Shown one piece after another: positions 15,179-23,219 of a DNA stretch of 41,046 bases. The notes beneath the pieces were generated by a model. The model was not told the DNA's origin, made no database searches, and worked only from the letters and a program-made list of their open reading frames with translations. The stretch covers positions 1-41,046 of the forward strand of contig VGTK01000033.1 in assembly GCA_016874715.1 (NCBI GenBank). The letters are read 5' to 3'. The position numbers and the translations under genes were made by a program. Numbering within the stretch: position 1 is the first letter of the stretch; each line of letters starts with the position of its first letter. The stretch comes from Deltaproteobacteria bacterium. Lineage in GTDB: Bacteria > Desulfobacterota > Binatia > UBA12015.

Positions 15179-16690
15179 ATGCTGCTGATCGACAACCTGG
15201 CGAGGAACCGCCGCGAGCGCGGCCAGAAGCCGTACCTCGTGCACGAGGGCCGCACCGTCACGTTCGAGGAGTTCGACCGCCTGACGAACCAGATGGCGCA
15301 CGCGCTCACCCGGCTCGGCGTCGTCAAGGGCGACCGGGTGACCATCGGGCTCGGCAACTCGGTGGAGTACGTCGTCACCTCCTTCGGCGCGCTCAAGATG
15401 GGCGCCATCCTCAATCCGGTGAACCCGAACCTCGGCGCCGGCGAGCTGTCGTACGTGATCGGACACGCCGAGCCGCGCGTCCTCGTCACCGCGGCCGGAT
15501 CGTCGGGCAACGTGACGTCCCCGGACCTGAAGCGTCCGGCCGGCACGACCCTCGCGGCGTTCGGCGACGTTCCCGGTGCGGAGAGGCTCGACGAGATGCT
15601 CGCGCAGGCGCCCGACGAGACGCCGGCCGGGACGGTCGGCCCGAGCGACGGCTCGACCCTGCTCTACACGTCGGGCACGACCGGAAATCCGAAGGGCGTG
15701 CTGTTCACGCACGGACGCACCGGCGGCAGCAGCGCGTTCTTCATCCCCGGTCTCGGCATCACGCCCGACGACGTGATCCTGTCGGTCGGACCGCTCTTCC
15801 ACGGCAACGCGTGGTCCTGCGCGGCGCTCGGACAGCAGGGCGGCTGCACGTTCGCGTTCCCGCGCGCGTTCTCCGCATCCGAGTTCTGGCCGCTCGCGCA
15901 CCGCACCAACGCGAGCATCTTCTTCACGCTGGGCACGATCCTCGCGATCCTGCTCGCGCAGGAGCCCAACGAGCTCGAGCGCACGAGCGCGATCCGCGTG
16001 ATCCTCGGACTCGGCAGCGCGCCGATCCGCGACCGCATCCGCGATCGCTTCGGCATCTCCAACGTCGTCGAGTGCTTCGGCTCGACGGACGCGGGCGTGG
16101 TCACGCTCGAGCCGCTCGGACAGGAGCCGCGCCCGGGCTCGGCGGGTCCGGCGGTCCCCGGCGTCACGCTGCACATCCTCGACGACGAGAAGCGCGAGCT
16201 GCCGGTGCGCGAGGTCGGCGAGATCGCGGTCGAGTCGTCGTACCGCATGGCCGCGTACTTCCGCGACGAGGAGCAGACGAAGCAGGCGCTGCACGGCGAC
16301 TGGTTCCTGAGCGGCGACCTCGGTTACCTCGACGAGGACGGCTGGCTCTACTTCGTCGACCGCAAGCGCGACGTGATCCGGCGCGGCGGCGAGAACATCT
16401 CGTCGGTGCTGGTCGAGAAGGCGATCCGCGAGCATCCGGCGGTCACGGACGTCGCGGTGGTGGGCATGCGGCACGACGTGCTCGGGCAGGAGGTGAAGGC
16501 CTTCGTCGTCACCCGCGAGCCGGTGAGCGCGCACGATCTGAAGGCCTTCGTCGCGGCGCGCCTCGCGAAGTTCCAGGTGCCGACGCTGTGGGAGTTCCGC
16601 GACTCGCTGCCCAAGACCCCGACCCAGCGCGTGGAGAAGTACAAGCTGCGCGGCGAAGCCCCGAGCGGGACGAGGCCGCTGCTCGGCTAG
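15179..16690 (+). CDS. AMP-binding acyl-CoA synthetase
   Basis: Activates a carboxylate to its CoA thioester through an acyl-adenylate, supplying substrate for the adjacent acyl-CoA dehydrogenase. The 503-residue protein has the P-loop YTSGTTGNPKGV (Y163 on), the A5-like ECFGSTDAG, the A7 GDLGYLDEDGWLYFVDR and A8 RKRDVIRRGGENIS hinge. At the C-terminal A10 motif the sequence is LPKTPTQRVEKYKLR: the position usually filled by the adenylation lysine in TGK is an arginine. Variants of this form occur in carnitine/crotonobetaine-type ligases, so activity is still plausible. The substrate is not predictable from sequence. Confidence 0.92.
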   Translation: MLLIDNLARNRRERGQKPYLVHEGRTVTFEEFDRLTNQMAHALTRLGVVKGDRVTIGLGNSVEYVVTSFGALKMGAILNPVNPNLGAGELSYVIGHAEPRVLVTAAGSSGNVTSPDLKRPAGTTLAAFGDVPGAERLDEMLAQAPDETPAGTVGPSDGSTLLYTSGTTGNPKGVLFTHGRTGGSSAFFIPGLGITPDDVILSVGPLFHGNAWSCAALGQQGGCTFAFPRAFSASEFWPLAHRTNASIFFTLGTILAILLAQEPNELERTSAIRVILGLGSAPIRDRIRDRFGISNVVECFGSTDAGVVTLEPLGQEPRPGSAGPAVPGVTLHILDDEKRELPVREVGEIAVESSYRMAAYFRDEEQTKQALHGDWFLSGDLGYLDEDGWLYFVDRKRDVIRRGGENISSVLVEKAIREHPAVTDVAVVGMRHDVLGQEVKAFVVTREPVSAHDLKAFVAARLAKFQVPTLWEFRDSLPKTPTQRVEKYKLRGEAPSGTRPLLG

Positions 16691-16778
16691 CGGCCCGCCG
16701 GCCGCTGCAGTTTCGCGTCCAACGCGCCGATACTCCGGCGTGGTGCCCCGCTCCAACCGCCACCCGGGGAGAACCGGC

Positions 16779-18053
16779 GTGAAGACCTTTGCGACGAAGC
16801 TCGACGATCGGATCCTGCGCGCGGCGCTCGCGCTTCTGCTGCTCGCCGCCGCCCTCGCGCTGCCGCGGCACGCACGCGGCGCGGACCCGGCGCTGCTGCG
16901 GCAGTCCGGCCCGGTGTTCCCGATCCGTCCCGACGCGCGTCTGCCGATCGTGCCCTACGCCGCCGCGCCCGAGGTCCACTTCGTCCCGAACACCTTCCGC
17001 TTCTGGAACGATCCGCGCTTCGCGACCACGACCGACCCGCCGAAGCCCGCGTATGCGGACGTGGTCGAGGCCCCGACCGGCTTCCTGCCGTGCCAGGGTG
17101 GACCCTTCGCGCTCTGCTACTACTCGGGCCCCGACGGCTCGCCGGCCAGCGAGAATCTCTCGTGCCGGGTGACGCCCAACGGACGCTTCGCCGACTGCCG
17201 CTGCTACGAGATTCCCTACGGAGCGTACTTCGTCCTCAACACGTCCATCCTCAACTACCCGGTCTACCTCGAGACCCTGGAAGCCTGCGGCGAGGACGGC
17301 AGCGGCTGCAGCGCGACCAACTCGGCGCCGGTCTGTGACTACATCAACGAGAACCGGTTCATTCCCGGAGCGGACCTGATCTCGACCTTCTCGTTCGACT
17401 GCGTGCCGACCGACGGTCTCGGCTCGACGAGTTGCACCCGGTCGGATCCACCTTACGCCGGATGCATGACGGCGCCGTGCAAGCGTACCGACGAGCCCGG
17501 CATCGTCGAGTGCTCGTGCCCGACCTACGACGGCCCGTACCAGGTCGGCCAGAGCGAGGTGTCGTGCGACCTCGGCGACGACCTCGTCTGGTCCGCCGCA
17601 TACGCCGCCGACGGTCCGACCTTCCCGCAGCCTCCCTCCTGCATCCCCGACGCACCCGGCACCCTCGGCTGCCCGCTCTACTCGTCGTCGACGACGCTGC
17701 CGCAGGGCACCGACTGCGCGACCATCTGCGAGGCCTACGCGTGCGCGCCCAACGGCAGCATCGAGCCCGGCTACACCTGCGACGCGACGCTGTGCACCGG
17801 ACAGTGCAACGACCGCGAGCTCGTCGGCGAGGCGTGCGGCGACCTGCCGCAGTGTCCGGCGGACGGCACCGCGGCGATCATCGCGCTCGAGAAGCAGGTC
17901 GGCTGCAGCTGCTGCGCGAGCCAGCTGTGCGGCTGCACGCCGAATGCCGCGACCAACGCCGCCATCGGTGCTCTGGTGGACGCGCAGCGCGCGTCGGGCA
18001 TCACCACGCAGTGCGACGTGAACGGCACGCTCTGCGGCACCGCCACCCCGTGA
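16779..18053 (+). CDS. secreted cysteine-rich protein, function unknown
   Basis: I do not recognise this protein. The 424-residue product starts with a signal peptide (basic n-region, then ALALLLLAAALALP, cleavage near ARG-AD around residue 34). The mature part contains 32 cysteines by my count, many as CxC or CC (DCRC, ECSC, CSCC, CGC), and is poor in lysine, so a disulfide-stabilised extracellular or outer-surface protein is likely. The central region reads like small repeated knots such as APVCDYI and PSCIPDAPGTLGCP; no heme CxxCH is present. GTG 16779 is preferred because GGGGAG lies 7 bases upstream; GTG 16740 is in frame. It follows the acyl-CoA synthetase by 88 bp and ends at a strong terminator. 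Confidence 0.75.
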   Translation: MKTFATKLDDRILRAALALLLLAAALALPRHARGADPALLRQSGPVFPIRPDARLPIVPYAAAPEVHFVPNTFRFWNDPRFATTTDPPKPAYADVVEAPTGFLPCQGGPFALCYYSGPDGSPASENLSCRVTPNGRFADCRCYEIPYGAYFVLNTSILNYPVYLETLEACGEDGSGCSATNSAPVCDYINENRFIPGADLISTFSFDCVPTDGLGSTSCTRSDPPYAGCMTAPCKRTDEPGIVECSCPTYDGPYQVGQSEVSCDLGDDLVWSAAYAADGPTFPQPPSCIPDAPGTLGCPLYSSSTTLPQGTDCATICEAYACAPNGSIEPGYTCDATLCTGQCNDRELVGEACGDLPQCPADGTAAIIALEKQVGCSCCASQLCGCTPNAATNAAIGALVDAQRASGITTQCDVNGTLCGTATP

Positions 18054-18059
18054 GAGACC

Positions 18060-18088
18060 GGGCGCCGACGCTCGCCGCGTCGGCGCCC
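18060..18088. terminator. strong bidirectional hairpin terminator
   Basis: GGGCGCCGACG (18060-18070) and CGTCGGCGCCC (18078-18088) pair perfectly over 11 bp with a 7-base loop. It starts six bases after the stop of the cysteine-rich protein and ends ten bases before the stop of the convergent gene, an ideal place for a shared intrinsic-like terminator, although no U tract follows. Confidence 0.75.
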
Positions 18089-18098
18089 GACCCGATCT

Positions 18099-18617
18099 TC
18101 ACTTCGCGGCGGGCTTCTCGTCGACCACGGGGATCGTCTTCGCGAGCTCGTAGCGCAGCACCGCGTCGATCTTGTTCTCGAGCTGGAAGAATCGCGCCAC
18201 CGTGCGTCCCGGCAGGACCTTCGCGAACTGGTCGAGGTACGAGCGCCGCAGCTTCGCGCGCTCGGCCTCGGCGTCGAGGTAGCCGGTGATGAGCTGCATC
18301 GCCTTCTCGCCCGAGAGGTCCTTCAAGCTCTTCTCGTAGTCGGCGACGAGCGCCGCGACGCGGTCGCCGATCGCCCCGATCTGCTGCGCGTACTCGTCGT
18401 ACAGCGGCCAGAACGCCTTCGCCTGCTCGTCGGTGAGCTGCAGGTTCACCGCGACGAAGGCCTTGCGGTTCGCGCGCAGCGTCGACAGCAGGACGTCGGC
18501 GGTCGCCTCCGTCGCGGCGCCGCGCGACGCGGGCACCTCGGACTGCGCCGACGCGACGGCAGCGCAACCGAGCGACAGGGCCACCAGCGAGACGCGGACG
18601 AACGACCTGGCGAACAT
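18099..18617 (-). CDS. exported helical protein, LTXXQ/Spy-like
   Basis: A 172-residue protein with a clear signal peptide (FVRVSLVALSLGCAAVASA-QS). The mature part is almost wholly helical and charged. It contains LQLTDEQAKAFWPLYDEY, which resembles the LTxxQ motif of Spy/CpxP periplasmic chaperones, and later LRRSYLDQFAKVLPGRTVARFFQLENKIDAVLRYELA, a layout I have seen in many uncharacterised proteobacterial exported proteins. Assignment to the Spy family is tentative. It lies 41 bp behind the SYLF protein gene on the same strand and is probably co-transcribed, which suggests a shared envelope role. ATG 18617 is supported by AAGGGAAG upstream. Confidence 0.7.
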   Translation of the reverse strand: MFARSFVRVSLVALSLGCAAVASAQSEVPASRGAATEATADVLLSTLRANRKAFVAVNLQLTDEQAKAFWPLYDEYAQQIGAIGDRVAALVADYEKSLKDLSGEKAMQLITGYLDAEAERAKLRRSYLDQFAKVLPGRTVARFFQLENKIDAVLRYELAKTIPVVDEKPAAK

Positions 18618-18658
18618 GACGGTTCTTCCCTTCCCCGTTCCGTGTGCACGCATGGCGG

Positions 18659-19201
18659 CTACTCGTCGATCCGGGTGATCTTCGAGCCCTGGATGCCGAT
18701 ACCCGCCATCAGGCCCTTCTGGTTGAAGATGAACGCGTAGACGTCCTGCGTCAGCGTGGTGCTGCTGAACGACTTGCCCATGCCCTGGTCCCAGACCACG
18801 ACGCTCGGACCGCTGCCGATCTCCCAGCCGCTGCTCTTCTTCAGGTAGTCGAGCGCGCCGTCGTTCATGAAGAACAGCGCGTAGCCGAACACCTGCCCGC
18901 CGACCTGCAGACCGTACGACGCGGCGACCGAATTGTAGTAGCCGGCGACGCGGTCGCCCTCGAAGAGCAAGCCGTCGCCGATCTGGCCGCCGAACAGGAA
19001 GCCAGCCTTGATCATCTTCGGGAAGACGAGCACGGCCCGGGACTTCTTCTTCAGCTCGCGTGCGGCCGGGTTGGTCGCCATGAGGCTGTCGAGGGCCCGT
19101 CGCGAGGTGCGGACGAGCTCGGCGTCCGCGGCGCGCGCGGGTGGCGCCGCGACGGCCAGCGTGACGGCTGCCGCTGCCAGGAGGACCAGCATGCGCTTCA
19201 T
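18659..19201 (-). CDS. SYLF/Ysc84-domain exported protein
   Basis: A 180-residue protein with signal peptide (MKRMLVLLAAAAVTLAVAAPPARA). The mature part is a SYLF (DUF500/Ysc84) domain: AVLVFPKMIKAGFLFGGQIGDGLLF, VAGYYNSVAASYGLQVGGQ, YALFFMNDGALDYLK and WEIGSGPSVVVWDQG. The domain binds phosphoinositides in eukaryotes; bacterial members are predicted envelope or lipid-binding proteins of unknown role. GGGAG about 10 bases before ATG 19201 supports the start. First gene of the leftward pair with the Spy-like protein. Confidence 0.85.
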   Translation of the reverse strand: MKRMLVLLAAAAVTLAVAAPPARAADAELVRTSRRALDSLMATNPAARELKKKSRAVLVFPKMIKAGFLFGGQIGDGLLFEGDRVAGYYNSVAASYGLQVGGQVFGYALFFMNDGALDYLKKSSGWEIGSGPSVVVWDQGMGKSFSSTTLTQDVYAFIFNQKGLMAGIGIQGSKITRIDE

Positions 19202-19587
19202 CGTGTTCGCTCTCCCTCGCCCGCCCCGGGCATCGAGGGCCTGCCGCGTGTCGCTCCCCGCGAACCACGGGACCCGACCTTGCTCATGACGCACTCCGGG
19301 CGGAGCCGCAAACGCCGCGCCAGCGTTGGGAGTCCGACGCGTAGCGGAGCAGCGCGGTGCCGGAGCCTGCACGTTCCCGTCGATTGCCGCGCCTCGGAAT
19401 CCGCGTTCCCACCGGAGCGACCATTTGACGCTTCGCCACGCGCGGCGCACGGTCGGCGACAGGAATTCCGCAGCACCCCCGCGGGACCGGATGGGCAGAC
19501 GATCTTCCGCACCGCGGCGCGCCGCTTGCAATTCCTCGGTCTCGCCGGACGGGACGATCGACGAGATCCGAGCACGAGGAGGAGACC
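19202..19587. other. 386-bp divergent intergenic region
   Basis: Separates the leftward SYLF gene from the rightward LOG gene. I find no credible gene, tRNA or repeat. TTGACG at 19425-19430 could be a -35 for the LOG gene but no good -10 follows at the right distance. Promoters for both directions presumably lie here. Confidence 0.5.
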
Positions 19588-20324
19588 GTGAGTCCCGACG
19601 AGGACAGAACCCCATTCGGCCAGTCCGACGTCGTACGCCTGCAGGACGAGGACGCCGTCGCGACGCTGGTCACCGGAGCGATCCAGGGTCTGTGGGAGGT
19701 GGTGAACCAGCTCACCCGCCTCCGCCGCGCCCGTCGCGAGAATTTCCGCGTGACGATCTTTGGCTCCGCGCGACTCTCCCCCGGGACCTTCGCCTACGCG
19801 GCCGTGAAGCAACCCGCGACGGAGCTGACCTCGCTCGGCTGCGACATCGTCACCGGCGGCGGACCCGGCCTGATGCGCGCCGCCAACGAAGGCGCCGCAG
19901 CGGTCGCACCCGCATCCGGCGAGCGCTCGGTCGGCGTCCGGATCGCCCTGCCGTTCGAGCAGGAAGTGAATCCGTTCGTCGGCGCGGTCTACGAGCACAG
20001 GACGTTCTTCTCGCGCCTGCACCACTTCATGATCGTCGCCGACGCTTTCGTCGTCGTGCCGGGCGGCATCGGCACGCTGCTCGAGCTGTCGCTCGCCTGG
20101 CAGCTCCTACAGGTGAGGAAGCTCGACAACGTGCCGCTGATCCTCGTCGGCGAGATGTGGAGCGGCCTCGTCGATTGGGCGCAACGCGCCATGCTGCGCG
20201 AGGACGCCCCCTCGCCGATGCCCGCGACTTCCGGATCCCGCACTGCGTGCGCACGGTCGACGAGACGGTCGCGCTCATTCGCGCGAGCCGCGCGGCGTGG
20301 CTCGCGGCCGGAGCGGCGTCGTGA
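19588..20324 (+). CDS. LOG-family protein, apparent frameshift near 3' end
   Basis: Resembles the LOG (lonely guy) / lysine-decarboxylase-like Rossmann family, whose members hydrolyse nucleotide 5'-monophosphates such as cytokinin ribotides. The signatures are TGGGPGLMRAANEGA near residue 93 and VPGGIGTLLELSLAW near residue 157. Frame 1 is family-like up to AMLRED; after the C5 run at 20207-20211 it turns into arginine/serine-rich nonsense that would run to 20424 and overlap the next gene. Adding one C at that run restores DARDFRIPHCVRTVDETVALI and a stop at 20322-20324, giving a 245-residue protein. Either a homopolymer sequencing error or a genuine late frameshift. GAGGAG upstream supports ATG-like GTG/ATG context at 19588. 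Confidence 0.75.
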
Positions 20325-20350
20325 CCGCTCCGGCCGCACGGGTCGCGCGC

Positions 20351-20689
20351 TCAGCGGACCTTCTCGATCTCCGAGCTGCACGCGGCGGACAGCTGGTCCT
20401 TGTGGCCGCGCAGACAGCCGGTGACGCTCTGCACGGACGGAGTGTCGGTCGGGCACAGCTTCGCCGCCTCCTGCAGGCAGGACGGAATCTGCTCGAAGAC
20501 CCCGACGTACGTCGTGCACCCGGGCGAGAGATCCTTCTGGTTCTTGCGCAGGCACGCGAGAACCTGCTTCTTGCCCGTGCAGAACCGTTGCACCTCCGAC
20601 GTGCAGCCGCCGTCCGCACGCGCCGCTGCGACCGAGCTTCCCAGCAGTGCGGCGACCGTTGCCCCGAGAAACAGATGCTTCACCCGCAT
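20351..20689 (-). CDS. secreted protein with GLG1-type cysteine-rich repeats
   Basis: A 112-residue protein with signal peptide (HLFLGATVAALLGSSVAAARA). The mature 87 residues hold two repeats of the pattern C(10)..C(8)CL(10)C: CTSEVQRFC...ACLRKNQKDLSPGC and CLQEAAKLC...GCLRGHKDQLSAAC. This matches the cysteine-rich GLG1/FGF-receptor repeat first described in the Golgi protein GLG1 and also found in bacterial exported proteins of unknown role. AAGGAGG seven bases before ATG 20689 is a very strong start. It is convergent with the LOG gene and divergent from the next operon. Confidence 0.8.
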   Translation of the reverse strand: MRVKHLFLGATVAALLGSSVAAARADGGCTSEVQRFCTGKKQVLACLRKNQKDLSPGCTTYVGVFEQIPSCLQEAAKLCPTDTPSVQSVTGCLRGHKDQLSAACSSEIEKVR

Positions 20690-20837
20690 GTCGTCCCTCC
20701 TTGCCGTGACGTGAACGAGCCCGCGCATCGCATCTCCCGCGTGAGTCAATCGCGCACGCCGCGGTGGTCGCGCCGACCCGGTCTCGCACGGATCCGGCGT
20801 CCGCGACGTGCCCCCGCGAGGACGAGGAAGGATCGCT

Positions 20838-22280
20838 ATGCCTGATCCGAATGGTCCCGTCGAGGCCGCGCGCCGTCTCACCGCCGCCGCGGAACACGAT
20901 ACCGTCTACGCCGACGTCTACCTGTCGCGCGCGCGCGACGTGCTGTCCGGCGTCCTGTCGCGCACGCAGTACGACGCCCTGCGGCGCATCCAGCACGACA
21001 TCGGCCAGGCCGTCGAGCAATGTCGCACAGCGACCATGCTGCAGGACTGGACGAAGGTCGACGCGCTCGGGGCCGAGGTCGAGCGGCTGAAGCACGCGGC
21101 GCAGGAAGGCGCGCCGCTGCGCGATCTCGGCGCACAGGGGTACGATCCGGTCGGCGTGCCCATCGAGCCGTTCTCGCCGGGCTTCGACTTCCTCGCGAGA
21201 AGCTCGGGGGACCGCGCCGCGCTGCGCGACGAGATCGTCGCGAACCTGACCGCGCTCGCGAAGGCGGACGCGCCGAACGCGGCCTTCTACGACGGCCGCC
21301 GCGTCTACTCCGCGGGCCTCGCCATCGAGTCGCGCAAGGCCGACACGGGAAAGCCCGCGAAGACCCGCACCCGCGCCGGGGTCGAGCAGCTCGCGGCGCA
21401 GGCGGCGCAGCGCGGCGACATCGCGCAGCTCCGTGTCTGCGCACAGGAGATCCTCGAGCTCGCCAGGACCGCGCCGCCGCCCGCCGTCGAGAAGGCGGAG
21501 GCGAAGAGCACCGTCGCCGCCTCGGCCTACCGCTCCCCCGTGGACCTCGCGGCTCCGTTTCCCGGCGATGCAGCGGCGCGCGGCGAGAAGCTCGGTCTGG
21601 TGGTCGCGCGCACCGAGCCCGGCGCGGCAGCCGCGTCCCTGATGGACTTCGTGGCGGCACGCATCTGGCAGCCCGACGTCGTCGAGAACGCGCAGAACGA
21701 GGGCACCCTGCGCGCGAACGCGGCCGTCGACGTGCTGGGCCTGCCGACGGACGTCGCGCAGAACATCACGGCCCTCGTCGCGCAGTTCCCGACCAACCCG
21801 TTCGTGAACTCCGGCGGTGCACGATGCTTTCCGCGTTTTGGCGCCGAGACGGTCCTGCTCGAAGCGTTCTCCGAGGACGGCGAGGCACCGGAGAGCGGCG
21901 GTCTCCTGCACGCTCTGGGACTGTCGAAGCGGCGCGGGCTCGCGCGTCTCGAGGTGGACGACGCGCTCCTCGCGCACGGCAACGACGTCCTCGAGCGCGA
22001 GCTCGGCCTGGACCGGCGCGAGTTCCGCCTGGTGTGCATCCCGCAGGACGTCTACGCGCGCTACGGCCGCGACCATGAAGGGGGCCCCCGACAGCAGTGG
22101 ACACACTTCGACGGCTACCAGGTGCTGCGCGACGGCACGCTCCGCGCGCTCGTGGGCGGCGACGTCCGCGACGGCGGCGTGGACGACCTGGTGAGCCTCG
22201 GCCTCACCGACCAGCGCGACAGCGTGATCGTGCGCTTCGCCGTGATCCGCCGCGCGCGCCACGTCGCGCGCTGGCTCTGA
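20838..22280 (+). CDS. uncharacterised 480-residue protein
   Basis: I do not recognise this family. The 480-residue protein has no signal peptide or membrane helix. Residues 1-100 are helical (RARDVLSGVLSRTQYDALRRIQHD, then a charged helix), followed by a mixed region with YDPVGVPIEPFSPGFDFLA, an Ala/Lys-rich linker near 205-225, and a compact C-terminal half with AAVDVLGLPTDVAQNITALVAQFP, RCFPRFGAETVLLEAF and RLVCIPQDVYARYG. WTHFDGY contains H423-x-D425, with another histidine (H475) 52 residues on; that spacing recalls a 2-His-1-carboxylate metal site but is weak evidence. AGGAAGG at 20824-20830 supports ATG 20838. PPK2 starts 20 bp downstream, so they are probably co-translated partners. 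Confidence 0.75.
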   Translation: MPDPNGPVEAARRLTAAAEHDTVYADVYLSRARDVLSGVLSRTQYDALRRIQHDIGQAVEQCRTATMLQDWTKVDALGAEVERLKHAAQEGAPLRDLGAQGYDPVGVPIEPFSPGFDFLARSSGDRAALRDEIVANLTALAKADAPNAAFYDGRRVYSAGLAIESRKADTGKPAKTRTRAGVEQLAAQAAQRGDIAQLRVCAQEILELARTAPPPAVEKAEAKSTVAASAYRSPVDLAAPFPGDAAARGEKLGLVVARTEPGAAAASLMDFVAARIWQPDVVENAQNEGTLRANAAVDVLGLPTDVAQNITALVAQFPTNPFVNSGGARCFPRFGAETVLLEAFSEDGEAPESGGLLHALGLSKRRGLARLEVDDALLAHGNDVLERELGLDRREFRLVCIPQDVYARYGRDHEGGPRQQWTHFDGYQVLRDGTLRALVGGDVRDGGVDDLVSLGLTDQRDSVIVRFAVIRRARHVARWL

Positions 22281-22300
22281 ATCGCCGGAGATCGCACCCC

Positions 22301-23206
22301 ATGAAGCTCGACCGCATCCTCGACACCGCAAGCAAGCTCGCGAAGCCGTTTCGCGTCGCCGACGGGAGCAAGTTCAAGCTCGGGAAGCTCGACCCCGGCG
22401 ACACGCTGCACCTCACCTCTGAGGACAAGCCGCGCGCGAAGGAGGCGCTGCAGATCGGCATCGACGCGCTGACGGAGCTCCAGGACAGGCTCTACGCGCA
22501 GGATCGCTGGGCGGTGCTGCTGGTGTTCCAGGCCATGGACGCGGCCGGCAAGGACGGCGCGATCAAGCACGTCATGTCGGGCGTCAATCCGCAGGGCTGC
22601 CAGGTTTACTCATTCAAGGCGCCGACCAGCGAGGACCTCGATCACGACTACCTCTGGCGCTGCATGAAGGCGCTCCCGGAGCGCGGCCGGATCGGCATCT
22701 TCAACCGCAGCTACTACGAGGAGGTGCTGGTGGTGCGCGTGCACGACGAGATGCTCGCGCGCCAGAAGCTGCCGCCGCGGGTCGTGGGCAAGTCGATCTG
22801 GAAGGACCGGATGGCCGACATCCGCGGCTTCGAGGAGTACCTGACGCGCAACGGCATCGTGGTCTGCAAGTTCTTTCTCAACGTCTCGAAGGACGAGCAG
22901 AAGAAGCGGTTTCTCGAGCGCCTCGACGATCCGGAGAAAAACTGGAAGTTCTCGGTCAACGATGCGGCCGAGCGCCAGCACTGGGACGCCTACATGGAGG
23001 CCTACGAGGACGCGATCCGCAACACGGCGACCAGGGAAGCGCCCTGGTACGTCGTGCCGGCCGACAACAAGTGGTTCACGCGCGTCGTCGTGGCGGCGGC
23101 CGTGATCGAAACGCTCTCGCGGCTGGAGCTGCAGTATCCGAAGGTCGAGAAGTCCCGGCAGAAGGAGCTCGCCGAGGCGCGCCGCATGCTGCTCGCGTCG
23201 AAGTAG
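22301..23206 (+). CDS. ppk2: polyphosphate kinase 2 (PPK2) family
   Basis: Uses inorganic polyphosphate to phosphorylate nucleotides (AMP and/or ADP). The 301-residue one-domain protein carries the Walker A loop AMDAAGKDGAIKHV (residues 78-91), the lid/Walker B region RIGIFNRSYYEEVLVVRVH (from about 130) and WKDRMADIRGFEEYL, then KWFTRVVVAAAVIETL. NRS rather than DRS after the strand is typical of class III-like PPK2 enzymes that act on AMP and ADP; that class assignment is from motif memory only. CCGGAG lies 10 bases before ATG 22301. It sits between the unknown 480-residue gene and the SulP transporter in one direction. Confidence 0.92.
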   Translation: MKLDRILDTASKLAKPFRVADGSKFKLGKLDPGDTLHLTSEDKPRAKEALQIGIDALTELQDRLYAQDRWAVLLVFQAMDAAGKDGAIKHVMSGVNPQGCQVYSFKAPTSEDLDHDYLWRCMKALPERGRIGIFNRSYYEEVLVVRVHDEMLARQKLPPRVVGKSIWKDRMADIRGFEEYLTRNGIVVCKFFLNVSKDEQKKRFLERLDDPEKNWKFSVNDAAERQHWDAYMEAYEDAIRNTATREAPWYVVPADNKWFTRVVVAAAVIETLSRLELQYPKVEKSRQKELAEARRMLLASK

Positions 23207-23219
23207 ATGGACCACCGCG

